A stretch of 64,000 nucleotides of DNA from Epiperipatus broadwayi (lineage: Eukaryota > Onychophora > Udeonychophora > Euonychophora > Peripatidae): positions 496,001 through 560,000 of the forward strand of contig JAQFVV010000231.1 in NCBI GenBank assembly GCA_028023455.1. The letters are read 5' to 3'. Shown piece by piece: positions 45,956 to 58,976 of this stretch. The notes beneath the pieces are model-generated. The model worked only from the letters and a program-made list of their open reading frames with translations, was not told where the DNA came from and searched no databases. The position numbers and the translations under genes are program-made. Positions within the stretch are counted from its first letter, which is position 1; every line of letters begins with the position of its first letter.

Positions 45956-46415
45956 TATATATATATATATAATTCCTAAATGTTTGTCTGTAACACTGTC
46001 ATGTGATATTCAAGTTAAACATTTCTTTGTTAGAGGACATACTTTTCAAACAAAAAAATTATTATTTGTTCTGCTATTAATAAACTATAATTTTTAAAGA
46101 AGTGTTTCATGCCAAGAACGTAATTTAAAGAAATTGATTAAAAAAGGTATTACAAAAATGATGGCATTTCCATAGGCCAGGTATATTTCTCGATTCTAAA
46201 ATAATATAGTATTGGAATAAAACTTTTTGAAGGAAAAAATTCTTGGAACAAAATCAGTACACATGCTTTTAACTACAGTGCAGAGCTCAATAGGCACAGT
46301 ATTTAAATTGTGAAGAAAATGTGATTACAATACATAAATTCATGTTTGAAATATGATATTTAGTGAAGAAAAAAAAAGATGCTATAGTACCATGTTTACC
46401 TTTCGTTTTAAACCA

Positions 46416-46783
46416 CTAAACATCACACGATCACCATATCTTATACTAGCACTTAAACAAGGCAAAACTCTTCATACAGCAGTGCCACTCTGTGCTAACC
46501 AGAGTAATCAAGGGATTCCAGAAGGCTTGTGCATAAAATCCCTATCTAGTACCTCCTCATCCAATATCCCCAGACTAGTGTCTGGCTTGTGGCCATCATC
46601 AGTGAGGGTTGCATTAGGTCCAAGACTCTTCACTGACAAGGGCCACAAGCCAGAAACTGGTCTGGGGATATTGGATGAATAGGCACTAGATAGGGATTTT
46701 ATGCAAAGCCTTCTGGCATCCATTGATTACTCTGGTTAGCACAGGGTGGTACTACTGTATGGAGGGTTTTGCCTTGTTTAATT
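46416..46783. mobile_element. Family D palindromic repeat, copy 2
   Basis: Arms from 46451 and to 46783 pair over about 150 bases around a centre near 46605-46635. The plus frame 46353-46682 and minus frame 46508-46723 give almost the same peptide because the sequence is a palindrome; neither is a gene. Confidence 0.85.
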
Positions 46784-47979
46784 ACATTTAGTTTTGATTA
46801 GTGTGAAGCCATGTAGTTTGATATCATATAGTTCATGGCTCCACAATAATACCATGCATGATTTAAATTTATTAAAGCAACCAATTAAAAAAACTATTAT
46901 AAATAGGCCAGGTACATTTGTAGTTCGTATATAAATACGAAATTGCAAGATGTTTGTAGTTTCAATGTTTCAAATAGAAAGAATGTGAGATTACTTTTTT
47001 CATAGTTTTTTAAAAAAGACTAAATTGACTCTTTTCATACTTTATAAAAATATCATTAACTGTAAAAAAAAAAAAAAAAATACAATATTATCTCAACTAA
47101 TTTTTTTTTCTTCTTTTAATTTGTAATAATAATATTAAAAAAAAAAAAAATCTTAAAATACTAATTTTTGTCTCTTGGGCATAATCTAACGTTTCATTTT
47201 TCTCCTTTCGTTTTTTAAATATTGATTTTAATAAATTTTAAAATAATAATTACTTTTTATTCTTTCTCTGCTTTTCTCTGATATTGTTCGTTAAAATAAA
47301 GGTTTAATTGATTATAATTATAACGAGTGAGATTGTAATGAATAATTAATCTATTTTAATATTCTTTTTTTTTTCTCTCTCTTTCGAATATTTGATTATG
47401 GAATTTTAATATTTCCATTAATTACAAGACAAAACAAATCGTCAATAGGGTTAATTGTAAATTTTAAATAGGTTAAATAAAAATCACATTGTTTATAAAT
47501 TTTTAATTTTTGAATTTTTTTTTTTTTTTTTAATAAAATACAAATGTACAACTTTATTTTGCTAAACGCTGAACCTGGGATAAATAATATTTGTTAAAAT
47601 TTTTCTGGACAGAATGAGGCAACAATAAAGCTGTCAATAAACAAAGCAAAAAGTTAATCGTAGATCAACAGCAAATAAGGTATCGATAAAAAATAAAAAA
47701 TAAAATTTCAACTTAGAAATTTGAATTAAAAAGATATCGAACTGCAGGCATGGAAATCACAGAAGGCTATTCCCGAGGTGTAAATATAGTGAGGGAGGAT
47801 GTCTGAGTTTCTCTACTAGAAGATGGTTCCCAATATGGTGCATAGCAAAAAAAAAAAAAAAAAAACTTGAAAAAGGTTCTATGTCTTTTAGTGTGATATT
47901 TAAGTATCACGTGACATGTTGAGAAATTTGCCATAGGATAAAAATTTCTGGAAAATAATAGGAAGCTGGTAGCAAAATT
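46784..47979. other. AT-rich DNA with A and T runs
   Basis: Poly-A or poly-T runs lie near 47064-47080, 47139-47150, 47517-47532 and 47848-47866. No gene. Confidence 0.5.
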
Positions 47980-48145
47980 TCAATGCAATAGTGCCATCTA
48001 GAAATGCTAGTAATCAAGATACTTGAAGCTTGTCTTGGATGGGAAGGTACTGGGTGGGGATTATAATGCACAACCTTCTAGTATCTATTGATTACTAGAG
48101 CTTGCACTAGGTGGCATTATTGGGTGGAAAAAATTGCTTGTTTTA
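47980..48145. mobile_element. Family D palindromic repeat, copy 3 (short, diverged)
   Basis: GCAATAGTGCCATCTAG..ATGCTAGTAATCAAGATAC pairs with GTATCTATTGATTACTAGAGCTTGCACTAGGTGGCATTATTG. It shares the CATTGATTACTC-type core and the GCACAACCTTCTAG block with copies 1 and 2. Confidence 0.65.
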
Positions 48146-48299
48146 AGCTGCCATTGATCAAGCAGTGTGATTTCAAAGTTATACAACCTACTTTTCAGTG
48201 GCATATTTGCAATGACGTAAGTTTAATAAATACACATTTGTATTATAATATAGCTTATTTAAATCATCATCATCCACTGGATCCATTAATTCAACAATG

Positions 48300-48548
48300 G
48301 TGACTGTGCAAACACAATACATCTAGACTTTTTTCCTTTGCTTTCCTGTATGCTTACAGTATAGTCAATATCACCCATTTCACCACATTATTCACCCATG
48401 GCAATTATGGTGATGCTCTTCCTCTTGAGACATTTGCTATTCCAAACTTGATATGCAAGAGTGCTAATCTGCCTTGACACATGGCCAAAATATTGTAAAT
48501 TTTCTTATTTTACTATCTCGGACAGTTGTCTTTTTGCAACTATCTTTT
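48300..48548 (-). pseudogene. LINE C-terminal relic (RTE-like)
   Basis: The minus strand reads LSEIVK, stop, ENLQYFGHVSRQISTLAY, then lysine-rich residues up to a GEMGDI block. LQYFGHV.R is the typical block near the end of RTE/BovB-type ORF2 proteins. No RT core is left. Confidence 0.65.
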
Positions 48549-48763
48549 CCAAAACTCATTTATTTAAATAATACATATTATTATAATATAGTATATTAAA
48601 TTAAAATTATAAACGAATCACAGGTTTTGCAATATTTTTCAGAATTAGTTTGTTATGACTTTTATCATGTGATGAAATTAGACCACATCCTGAAAGCATT
48701 ATATATATATATGAAAAACAAAAACAAGTTTTATATATGTAAACTTGCTATCGTTTGTATTTA

Positions 48764-48816
48764 TCATCAATAGATGGAACTTTACCAAGACCTCCAAACA
48801 AGCATATTTTTGTTTA
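48764..48816 (+). mobile_element. Left-end fragment of the 151-bp MITE family
   Basis: ATCATCAATAGATGGAACTTTACCAAGACCTCCAAACAAGCATATTTTTGTTTACA corresponds to 12781-12835 with scattered differences. The right end is replaced by a (CA)n(TA)n tract. Confidence 0.6.
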
Positions 48817-48845
48817 CACACACACACAATATATATATATATATA

Positions 48846-49265
48846 TTGTAACTTAATAAAGAAGATCAATAGAATTAGATAAAATTATTAAAATCTCAAA
48901 TATTCAAATATTATAACTTAATAAACAAAAAAGAATTGTAGCTTTTATTTTATATCAAAAAGAAAAGAATTGTAATATGCAACTTGCTGAGCATAAGCTA
49001 TTAAATAAAAGATCAGACTGAGTTATCAATCATATTAAGGGTCATTGGATTAAATGAAACATATTTTTATAATTAGATTTCTCAAGATATCACAATATCA
49101 ATAATTATAAACAAATTATTAAGAACAACTACTATAGCTCATGAAATAACATCAAGTGGGTGAGTACACTAGTAACTCAATAAAATATCTTCTCAGGTAT
49201 ACAGACAGTAGTTTTTATCCACTTTCATTTCTTGGTTGGATTTCAAGTGCATGTCTAAGTGAACA
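48846..49265. other. AT-rich DNA without a recognisable gene
   Basis: Nothing recognisable. Confidence 0.4.
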
Positions 49266-49269
49266 ACAA

Positions 49270-49375
49270 GTGAATATGGTCTATCTGGGTGCCACTAGGT
49301 TAGCTGGACCTAGACAAAGTTATATTTATAACTTTTTCACATGTACCAGGTTTGAATCCCTTTGGTACCTTATTT
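49270..49375 (+). other. tRNA-like sequence, possible SINE head
   Basis: An A-box-like AGGTTAGCTGG near 49297 and a B-box-like CAGGTTTGAATCCC near 49347 appear in order. The 93-codon plus frame (49156-49437) covering them is not supported as a gene. Confidence 0.3.
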
Positions 49376-49437
49376 CTTACAAAATGTATGATTTTGATTT
49401 TAGACCCATAGCACTGTATGCACTAATGTTTAAGTAA

Positions 49438-50714
49438 ACACCTAGGTAACATAAAACATCTTTAAACTAAAGTGGAATATATAAAATTCATTAGCCAGAA
49501 ATCATTTCTTAGATCTTAACATAACAAATGTGTTTCAATATTTTTTTATAAGTTTTACTAGCTCAGATTATATTATTAATTTAGGATGGCAATTCACTCA
49601 TCCTTGCATGAAATATATGATGGGATGGTGGTTATAATAATACTAAGAAATCACTAAATACTATGAAATAAATATTCATTTATGGCCTTTAAACATTTAA
49701 ACAGCTCATTAATTAAAACGTGATGATGATGATGATGATAATGATAATGGTTTCAACCACAGCTTTAGGACTAAGCTTAATCATAAAACCTAATTGTTAT
49801 AAAGAAATTCATAATTATTGCTTAATTTTAGCACATCTAATTAAATCTTAAATAATCAATATCAACCATTGATGATGAATGATCACAACGAATAAAGACT
49901 ATTATCAATAAAATACATATGCCTCATTTAATAAAACAATTTAACATTTATTAATTAATTACGAAAATCTACAAATAATTTAAAGATAAAACCAAAATTT
50001 TATATGAAATAATAATGGGAACAATAATTGATTATCTGGCAATCATAATGTTAATTTTGAATTCTTCTCCCTTTCCCATCAAAAATATATACATAAATTT
50101 GGATACTAAGTTTGCTAACGTTTTGGATTCACAAGAAAATTTCTTAAAAAAAAAAAAATATTCACTCTTTTTTTTCTTCTCCTTTCTCTTTCACACACAT
50201 ACTTTTATAATCTAACAGGTAAAGTAGAATGATAAAAAAAAATGTTAGTAGAAGTGAAAGAGCAAGATTTCCAGAACAAGTTTTAAATTATTTTTCTCCC
50301 CCTCCCTTCTACCCTCTGAAATGCTATACTTTAACTTAAAACAAAATCTAATATTTTAATACCGCCTATTTTTCTTTACATTCACACACCATTACATATA
50401 TGCAACAAGTATTATTATATTATGTATGTGCGTGTTTTATCCCCATAATAACAAAAATATTATTTAAAACAAAATAATATAAAAAAATGTTACATATTAA
50501 TAACATTTCATAACTTTAGGTTAATAGACAATCATAATTTTAGTATATATAAAATCATTAATAAAGCCTATGTTTAGCGTTATTAAGAAATTCTTGGTTT
50601 CAATTGATCCTGGTTGTTTTAAAAGTTCTTTAAACAAAAATATACCACTCTGTTACTAAAATTTTACTAAGTCTCTGATATCATAAAGAAAACATAAAAA
50701 AATTCATATTACCA
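49438..50714. other. AT-rich DNA with a (GAT)n tract
   Basis: A (GAT)n tract is at 49720-49748. A pyrimidine-rich stretch runs around 50160-50320. No gene. Confidence 0.5.
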
Positions 50715-52208
50715 GTTCCATTCTTTGGCCGCAACTTCCAATGATTCAAATTTATCTTGTTTAATGTCTATCTTTGGCAGCAACAATTTCCATGTTTTTT
50801 TGGAACAATCTCTTGAGGTGTATAATTATTTGATGATGATGATTCCATTGAGGTTATTTGCTTTAGTGGACAATTTGGAAATCATTATATTAACTCTTCT
50901 CTTCCTGTCAAGCATGATTCTTTTAGTGGATGAAGTTCAGTAGTTGTTTTCATGTTTATAAATTTTCTTGGGTTTAAACTCAGTTACTGGAACAATTAAT
51001 TGAACTTGATGATTTAATATTTATCAGTAGATTACTCTTTTCCTGATATCGCCTTCCAGTGCAGGTGAATGTTTTCTTCTTTCTATTTAAAAACATCTTA
51101 TTTCTCTCGGTCAGTTGAAAGGTGTAGAATATTATTTTTCAGACAAGACATCTTTTCTTTCCTATATGATATGCTGGTTGATGATGAGTCTGGTAGACAG
51201 ATGAAAAAATATTTTTTTTTTCTAGCCCGCCATCCTTATATCTTCAACATTCAAAACTTGATATTAAAAAAAATGTTTGTCTGCTTTAGTTTCAATAATT
51301 TTTAAAAAGTCTCTCTAATAATATCAACTGATTTTCCAGACTGCTTTTATATTTGATTTTTTTCTATTTTTGGCCACCTCTTTTAATTAGATTTATAACT
51401 TATTTTCAACCAAATCGTTTTTTAGCTGGATAGTACTAAAAATCTCACTATCCTGATTTTTAGACAAACTTTTGTTTTGACGGAAAAAATAGTCTTAATC
51501 CTTTTTTACACCTATGTAACACCTAAATTTTGAGCTTCTTTCTTTTGATCTTAAGATGAGACATTTTTAAAATTAGACTTCTCACATTGTCTCTAAGTTT
51601 TTTAAAAGAAAAACAACTCTTATAATACAAATAAAAAATTGTTGAGTAAGAAAAAAAAAATATAACAGATTTTCTTCTTTTTCTCTCAATATTTAATAAA
51701 TGCAGATTTATTTATGTAATGTACACCCACATTTTATCATTCAAATCTGACATTAAAATAATATAATTGCTAGCTTAGTAATTATAACCCTAATATTTAA
51801 AATTAAATCCTTAGCTTTTAAATCCAAATTACAATTATAGAAAAGCAAAAATAGAAGTATAGAATAAGATATTAAAATTTAGCAATGTAGGTTAGTTTTA
51901 AAGAAAGTTAATATGTGTGATTTAAAAGTGACGAACTAAATAGCTTTTATAACACACACACTGCCTATATATGTGTTATAACTCGATTTAAAAAAATTTA
52001 ACCATTGAATAACCAAATGTGTGTACTACTCTTTTTGATATTTATTAACACACAAACAAATAAAGAATATAACTGTTGTCCCACTCTCTCTCTGTTTTAA
52101 ACTTTTAGAACTTGATCTTGTAGGGTTTAAACTTGGATGCCCTACAGCTTCTCTTTTTTTATGAAAATGTGATGATGATTTTTGTTCAGCATTTTCTTTC
52201 ATGCACAT
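50715..52208 (-). pseudogene. Possible decayed coding sequence, Lys/Glu-rich
   Basis: The plus strand is T- and pyrimidine-rich, so the minus strand is rich in Lys, Glu and Arg codons. Protein-like blocks in changing frames appear: an open frame 52026-52208 with SSSHFHKKREAVGHPSLNP; a block with LRDNVRSLILKMSHLKIKRK at about 51530-51600; QLKNDLVENKL near 51390-51430; and a C-terminal-looking block LEVAAKEWNW followed by a stop near 50722. They look like a heptad-type charged protein broken by many frameshifts. Order and strand are consistent but I cannot identify the protein; low complexity alone could also produce this. Confidence 0.25.
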
Positions 52209-52228
52209 TACTACAAACTTAGCTAATG

Positions 52229-52320
52229 ACTAAATTGTAATGGCACAATATATATACGCATGTGTGAATATGTCACTAAATTGTAATGGCACAATATATA
52301 TACGCATGTGTGAATATGTC
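52229..52320. repeat. Exact 46-bp tandem duplication
   Basis: The unit at 52229-52274 is repeated without change at 52275-52320. Confidence 0.97.
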
Positions 52321-53753
52321 ATATATGTAAATATTAGCATATTATTCATAAACATGAACTTTACAAGACCTTAAGATAATATGCAGTTTAAAAGATTGGA
52401 TAAGTCCTATTAGATTATATATCTATTTCTGATGAAGCCATTCTCATCAGATGAAGAAGAGATTGGTCCAAATCCCCGCATAGGTATTTATAAACCACAT
52501 TATTTCAATTTAGAGAATGGAAGAATTTACATGTTATTATTATAACATTAAACAGCCATCGTCATCAAGAGCAGAGGCAATTTCTGCTTTGATTACAATC
52601 CCATATGGAAGGTAGATATCACAATAAATAGATAAATAAATGCAATAAATCATAGGTGCACTTTAAGTTAGTGTTTCAAATCAGGTATGCTAATTTTGGA
52701 GCTCTCTTAACAATTTTAACTTTAAAAGATTATTGACAAAATGATATCCAGCTTAAAATTGAATCACTCTTTATATGAGTGGTACAGAGGTTTGAACATG
52801 TGACACACATGTTAGAACACATTCTGTGATGGCCAGATTATGCACAACTTGGGAAATGCAGACCTGATAAATCAGTGTTTTCTTTTTCCCAAATTTCAAA
52901 CAGGTTTTGAATTTTTGCTTCAAGCCAACAACTTGCAGCCAATTCAGTGAACCATCCAATACTTGATCAGTAAATGGCTATCCTTCAGTTTATTTAAGGT
53001 TACTATTGTAAAGACCATTATCCTGTAGAAAGCAGATTAAAAGACAGATTGCCTTCTTACACATATACATATTTCTGTATAATAACATCAACCCAACCAA
53101 TGCTCAAAATTAACCAATAGAAGATCGTCATCTGTATGAAAGCATCTCCCAGATAATAAATGTTGAAACTTTATTGGTTAATTTTAGGGTTTGTCTGAGG
53201 TGATGTGATTTACATATGATAATCAATTAGCTATATGCACTTATTCATAATATAATATAAATCGTATAAACATAATATTTATCATTTTAATACAAGTTTC
53301 CTTTAAATATATATCTCAATAATATATATATTCTTTACTGAATACATATGCATTTTTTCGAACATATATACAAAAAGAATAAATTAGGTTAATAAAGAAA
53401 AAAAATCATTTTAATGTAAATCTTGCTTTAGGTAAAATAAAATTTCTTTAAATCTAATCAGTGAGAATAAAATATTTATTCATAATTAAATGATAATACG
53501 CTAATATTTCAGTCTATCCAGATATCTTCTTAAAATTTTTTTGAATGAAACATAAATTAAATTACAGAAACGGCTACATCTGTGGAGATTCATGGGAGAG
53601 TTAATAATTACAATATAGAAAAAAGTAATTTAACAAAAAGTTACGCGGGCTGAATTAGACTGTGTAAAATATGTATATAAATTTCAAGTAGCACAAATAC
53701 TTACATTTCAAGCAGACGATTATTTTCAATGAAAATAAATATACATTATCCAA
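52321..53753. other. AT-rich DNA, one small hairpin
   Basis: CAAAATTAACCAATA near 53105 pairs with TATTGGTTAATTTTA near 53172. No gene. Confidence 0.45.
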
Positions 53754-54620
53754 CCGTCTGCTTTATTACAATTTGATTTACAAGTGTCAAACTTTCTGCA
53801 GTCAGAATTTTAACTTTATCCATTTCTGATACATACACTAATGTTTACAACTAATAACTTATTAAACTAGAGATTATCTCTAGTTCAGATATAACTTTAA
53901 GCTATTAGTTAAATATTAATGTATGAATTTATTTAATGTACAGAGTAACTCAATTTCTCTTCTTTTTCCAGCATAATATTTTTGAAGATATGCTTAAAAT
54001 CTCTATCCCTCCACACATTCTTGAAACATATAAATAATGACTTCTGAAATGATCTCAAAATGCATATTTCATGCAGAAACAGCATTCATAAGTTAACCCA
54101 GATCTCTCTCACCCATCTTCATTATTTGTTCATTCAATTTATCAATTTCAAATCATTACATTTGATTTAGAAGTGCCAAATTTTCTGCACTCACAACTTT
54201 GATATCATCCACTTCAGATAAATGTACTAATGATTATTATTACTAATCATTAAATTAGAGATTATCTCTTATCCAGGTATAACTTCAAGTCCTCAGATAA
54301 AGAAAGATTAATATATATCTATGACTTTATATAAACATATGGAATAGCTCAACTTCACCATTCCTTTCCCATGTATAATATCTTTAAGATATACTTAAAA
54401 CCTGCACTCCCCCACACATTCTTAAAACATATAAATAAAGACATCTCAAAAAGCCAAAGGCAAATTTCATGCAGAAATAGCCCAGGCCTCTTCCTGTAAT
54501 GTATGACTTCATTATTTGTTCAATTATTAACAATATGTGGGGTCACTACAATTTGATTTACAGATGTCAAATTTTCTGTACTCACAATTTATATATCATA
54601 TATGAAAGGAGATGCTTTGA
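53754..54620 (-). repeat. HH-B hammerhead repeat, head-to-tail array (about 2.2 units of 390 bp)
   Basis: TTTGATTTA-AGTGTCAAA-type starts are at 53775, 54164 and 54555, giving periods of 389 and 391. Each unit has the order TTTCTGCACTCACAA, TTAGAGATTATCTC, GTATAATATCTTTAAGATA-CTTAAAAC, CTCCCCCACACATTCTT, and CATTTCATGCAGAAA. On the minus strand the last block reads CTTATGAATGCTGTTTCTGCATGAAATATGC, a hammerhead with stem II and GAAA kept and CTGATGA changed to CTTATGA. Confidence 0.75.
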
Positions 54621-54949
54621 TTTCTCTTTTGAGACCTTATCAGAGCAAATTCTTGATATCTATTCCATATACTCTGGTTGTTGATGTTTTTATTACTATA
54701 TGATAATTATATAAGCACATGGATGGGTTATTCAACACCATACATCAACCAACATGGACAATTTATTGGGTTTTTATTGTGAGTTTAAAATCAAAAAATC
54801 ATGATGGTCTTTCTACTCAGTTGCTTGATATGTATTAACTGAAATATCAGTTGGGTTTTCTTAAATGCAAAATGAATATGTGTATGAATGAATTTTTTTC
54901 GAATAAATATTTACAATCATATCAAAGAAAACTAAGTTATACCCCTTAT

Positions 54950-57600
54950 TTCCAGGAGGCAGAAAAGTCACCAGAGGCAGCAGTTGATGGCAGAAGAGTA
55001 CTAAGAATTGCTGATTGTAGATTCAGATTGACATGTGATGACAAATTTTTTAGGTACAACTGTAAATCACTTTGAAATGAAAGATGATTTGAATTGGAAA
55101 AAGAATTCTCTAATATTAAATGGGAAATTGTTGGACTTAGTGAAGTTAATAAACATGGTAAAGAGACAATTGATTTAAAAGTAACCACATATTTTACTAT
55201 AAAAGCACAAATATTGGAAACATAAATGAAGTTGGATTCATTTTGAATAAAAAGTGGAACAACAACATGGTGACTGATGGTGTATCAGACAGCCTGACAA
55301 GATTGGTTATTCAACTTAATGGAAATAACTCAAGTTTATACTTTAACAAATTCTTATTCTGATGAAGAATTAGAGAATTTTTGTATGAAGGTGCAAAAGG
55401 GTTTTGATCTGACCAACAACATTTTAAAATTGCCATGGGAAGCTTTAATCCCTAGAATTTGTAAACTATTGAAAGATGAAAGTGCTGTGGGAAAATTGGG
55501 TTATGGTGTAGAAAGAATAGAGAACACAGACTAATGGAGTTTACAGAAGAAAAAAAATCATATTATGAATTCTTTCATTGAGAAAAAATACACAGAAACG
55601 GACATGGAAGCATACAAATGAAAGTATAGTGGAATTTTATTATACTTTGACTAAAAGATCATATATATTTCAAGACTGTAACGATGTTAATAAATTCAAC
55701 ACAGGCAGTGATCATCGATTAGTAAAATGTAAGAACTGAATCTTCAAAAACACTCCAGTAAATTTAAATTAAAACTTGCAAATCATTTAAAAAATATTAA
55801 TAGATTTGGAAGATGGCAAAGATTTGGATAAATTCGATAGGAAGATAATTGATACACTATTAAGAACTGCGACAAATATAGCTGGTACAAGAACACAGCA
55901 ATTTACCAATAAATGTTCTATTGGGACAAGACAATGTATGAAGAAAAGAGGGAATATTAAAATATATGGAGACAAAAAGGAATATGAATATATATGGTCC
56001 ATTAAAAAGAATGGTATCGAGAGGGTTGTAAAATGGGATGAAAAAGAGTTAATAACAATACTAGAAAATATAATTGTAAAATTAACAAGGAAAGCTATAG
56101 AAGAGAATTAAAATCTCAAAAGTGCAAAACAACATTTTGAAATTGATAGAACACTTATTTCTGCAAAAAGAATAAAATAAATAGATGACATCATGAAATG
56201 TATGAATTAGATAGCAGTAAAGAACAAAACAACAAAACATCCACTACAATTCCTACATTTTTCTGAATTCTTGAGTATTTTAAATAAAAAAGTAAGACAC
56301 ACAATTAAATGTACAAACAAGAGGTAAATTGATAACTTAAAAGAAGAAGATGAAGAAATAGAAAAATTGCCAAAGTTAGATACCAAATGTCTAAATGATA
56401 AAGATGTATCAAATTCTTGGAGGAATGCAGTATTAATTTTGATATTTAAAAAAAGGTAATAAAGAAGATATTAGAAATTATATCCCTAACAGTCTTTTAT
56501 CAATTCTATACAAACCTTTTTCAATGTAATTATAACTAATTTACAGCAAATTTGGAATTTTTATCGACCAAAAGATCATACAAGGGTTAAAAATGGTTTT
56601 AGCACAGTGGGTCATATCCAACTATTGTGAGAAGTTATAGAAAGGACCAATGAATATGAGTTGCCATTATGTTTTGGATTTGTGAATTACAAAAAGGCAT
56701 TTGATGTTATAAGCATTTCTTCAGTGATTAAAGCATTGAATCATCAAGATGTAGACCCGGAATACTGATATTCTGAAGAATATTTATCAAACTACATTTC
56801 CAAAATCTTTTACAGCAGTTTTAAAGAAAGTAGCGTATGGATTAAAATGGGAAGCAAGGGAATTACAAGTAAATGGAGATTGTTTGAGTCATTTAGATTC
56901 TGCAAATGTTGCAATTGATCTTTCAGTTTCCTAACATGTTGCAAATATCAATGAAAGCAAAAAATGGTTAACTGAAGATAAATGCTAAAAAAGACTAAAG
57001 TTATGTTCAATGGATTTTCTCAAAAGACTAAGATAAAAAATAATAATGATAAATAAGAAGTTAACAACTACGAATACCTTGTCCAAATTATTTATACAGA
57101 TGAAAACATATACTTGAAATTAATCATAGAATTAAACTTGGATATACTGCTTTTGGTAAAAATAACTTGATATTAAGGGAAATATGCCTATATGTTTGAA
57201 AAGATTTTTAATATGTGTTTTGCTAGTTCTTACTTATGGATCAGAAACTTGAACATCTATCAGAAGAATAATACACAGACCTCCAATCACTCACCAAAGT
57301 ATGGAGAGATATACATTGGGAGGGACAAAAAAAGATCAAAAACGAAATACACAGGTGAGAAAACAAACAGATATTAATGATAGCATTTAAAGAATTAAGA
57401 GACTGAAGGGAGATGACCTGAACACATTGCTACAAGATATCATAGCACATAGGTAATTAAAATCTTAAATTGGATACCTATTGTAAAAGATGTAGAAAGA
57501 AACCATATGTGAGATAGATGAAAGAAATTAGGACATTTTCAGGGATGGAAAATAAAAACTAGAAGTTGAAATAAAATTGGAGAGGTCTTATCTTGAAGTG
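54950..57600 (+). pseudogene. LINE family X, longest relic: APE endonuclease and reverse transcriptase
   Basis: Plus-strand blocks in several frames follow a LINE ORF2. Endonuclease: FELEKEFSNIKWEIVGLSEV (catalytic Glu) near 55090-55145, EVGFILNKKW near 55230, TNSYSDEELENF in the open frame 55319-55534, and GSDHRLVKCKN near 55705-55735 (catalytic SDH). Reverse transcriptase: WRNAVLILIFKK near 56420-56450, NGFSTVGHI near 56595, NYKKAFDV at 56684-56708. The FADD box has become SANVA near 56898-56912. Then KKTKVMFNGFSQK, NNYEYLVQ, FEKIFNMCFASSYLWI. Many stops and frameshifts. Open frame 55806-56111 is the linker between endonuclease and RT. Clade uncertain (RTE/CR1-like with APE). Confidence 0.85.
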
Positions 57601-58976
57601 GATGTGTGTGTATGTGATGGAAAAATATACTTCTAACTACCAACAAAATGGAATTCTTGTAGGATCAAAATCTAGTTTAAATGAGGTAAATATGAATCCA
57701 TTTCTGTCCACACCCGATGTTATTATAAGGATGATAGATTTATGAAATGATATCTAGAAGAATGAATATGCAATCCAGAACATATTTCATTAGTCATATT
57801 AAAGTTGACATTATGTTCTATTTACAAGACAGATGTAATATGCATGCTTATACACATTAATAGAGAAGTTTATTAGTTCTATAAAAATTATATAGCTGAG
57901 CGCTTTCGAAAACTTCTGATGTTCTCATATTCATCTTCATTGCAAGACAGTAATTAAATACAACTTATGATCAAGTTGAATGAGACCAAGCAAATAAATC
58001 AATGGATGGAATGCTTGTTTTTCTAGACATCATTATCTACATCGTCCATTTAAATAAAACATAGATAGTGAGTGGAAGTAGCTTCATTTTTTTTCATCGT
58101 TTTTGTAGCTAGACTTTGATGCTAAAGTTCATTTTATGTAATATAGTCAGTGTTCAGAAGTACATTTCTCCAAATATTAAATGTTATTTAGCACTGTGTA
58201 TTTAAATATTATATATGTAATGAATAAATAAATAGAATCAGAATTTGGGCTTTTATTCTTAGTGCATCTATATTCATTTGACCACTATAGTTTATTTTGA
58301 AACCGTTATTATTAAAAATTATAGATAGATATCCATTTACCAGCCACTGCTCTGGGTTGACTACTTCAACTAAAAATTCTAAGCCTCCCTGTGATCTACA
58401 AACCTTGGACTTGAATTTAAAATCATGGGACCGGATGCAGATGTGTTGATCATTTCTCATTTAAATTGTTCATATATATATTATTATTAAAACATTTTAA
58501 CAAATATATCTGGAAAACTTACTTCTGTGGCTTGAAGACTGTATATAATAGTAATTACCATGATATTTATTGTTGTTACAATAGTTTACACGCACGCACA
58601 CACACACATATATATATATAAGATGTGAATAAAAATTGTCTTGCCAACAGATTGAAAAATTTTGATATAGATATGCATGAACTGCTTGTATATCTGGTAA
58701 AATGAAAATCCACATAGAGAGAGTAGTTTTTTAAATATTTAGCTTTATTACTGCCTAGCATGTTTTCAATATATTTTTATTATATCATATTCATGGTATG
58801 TAGTGGTGTGATTAAAGGGTTCTTTACATCAGTGTTTAATTAACTGTTCACATATTCAATTTTAATTTGAATTTGAATATTTAAATAACCTGTACACTTG
58901 TTTCTTTTTTGTTAATAAAAAACAGTCACCAGCTATTGCCCATGCTTTTTTAACATACCACTTTATGTTCTCTCTC
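57601..58976. other. AT-rich DNA with (CA)(TA) tracts
   Basis: A (CA)n(TA)n tract is at about 58590-58620. Overlapping short minus frames at 58209-58761 show no domain. Confidence 0.5.

Noticed and set aside
46353-46723. Opposite-strand frames with nearly the same peptide, at first suggesting a gene pair
   Set aside because: The DNA is a palindrome, so both strands encode the same string.
52435-52475. CTGATGA near TCATCAGATGAAG as another hammerhead
   Set aside because: No GAAA after a closed stem II; it is only a small inverted repeat.
54600-54660. CTGATAA..GAGAAATC on the minus strand as a hammerhead
   Set aside because: G8 position and stem II closure do not fit the core.
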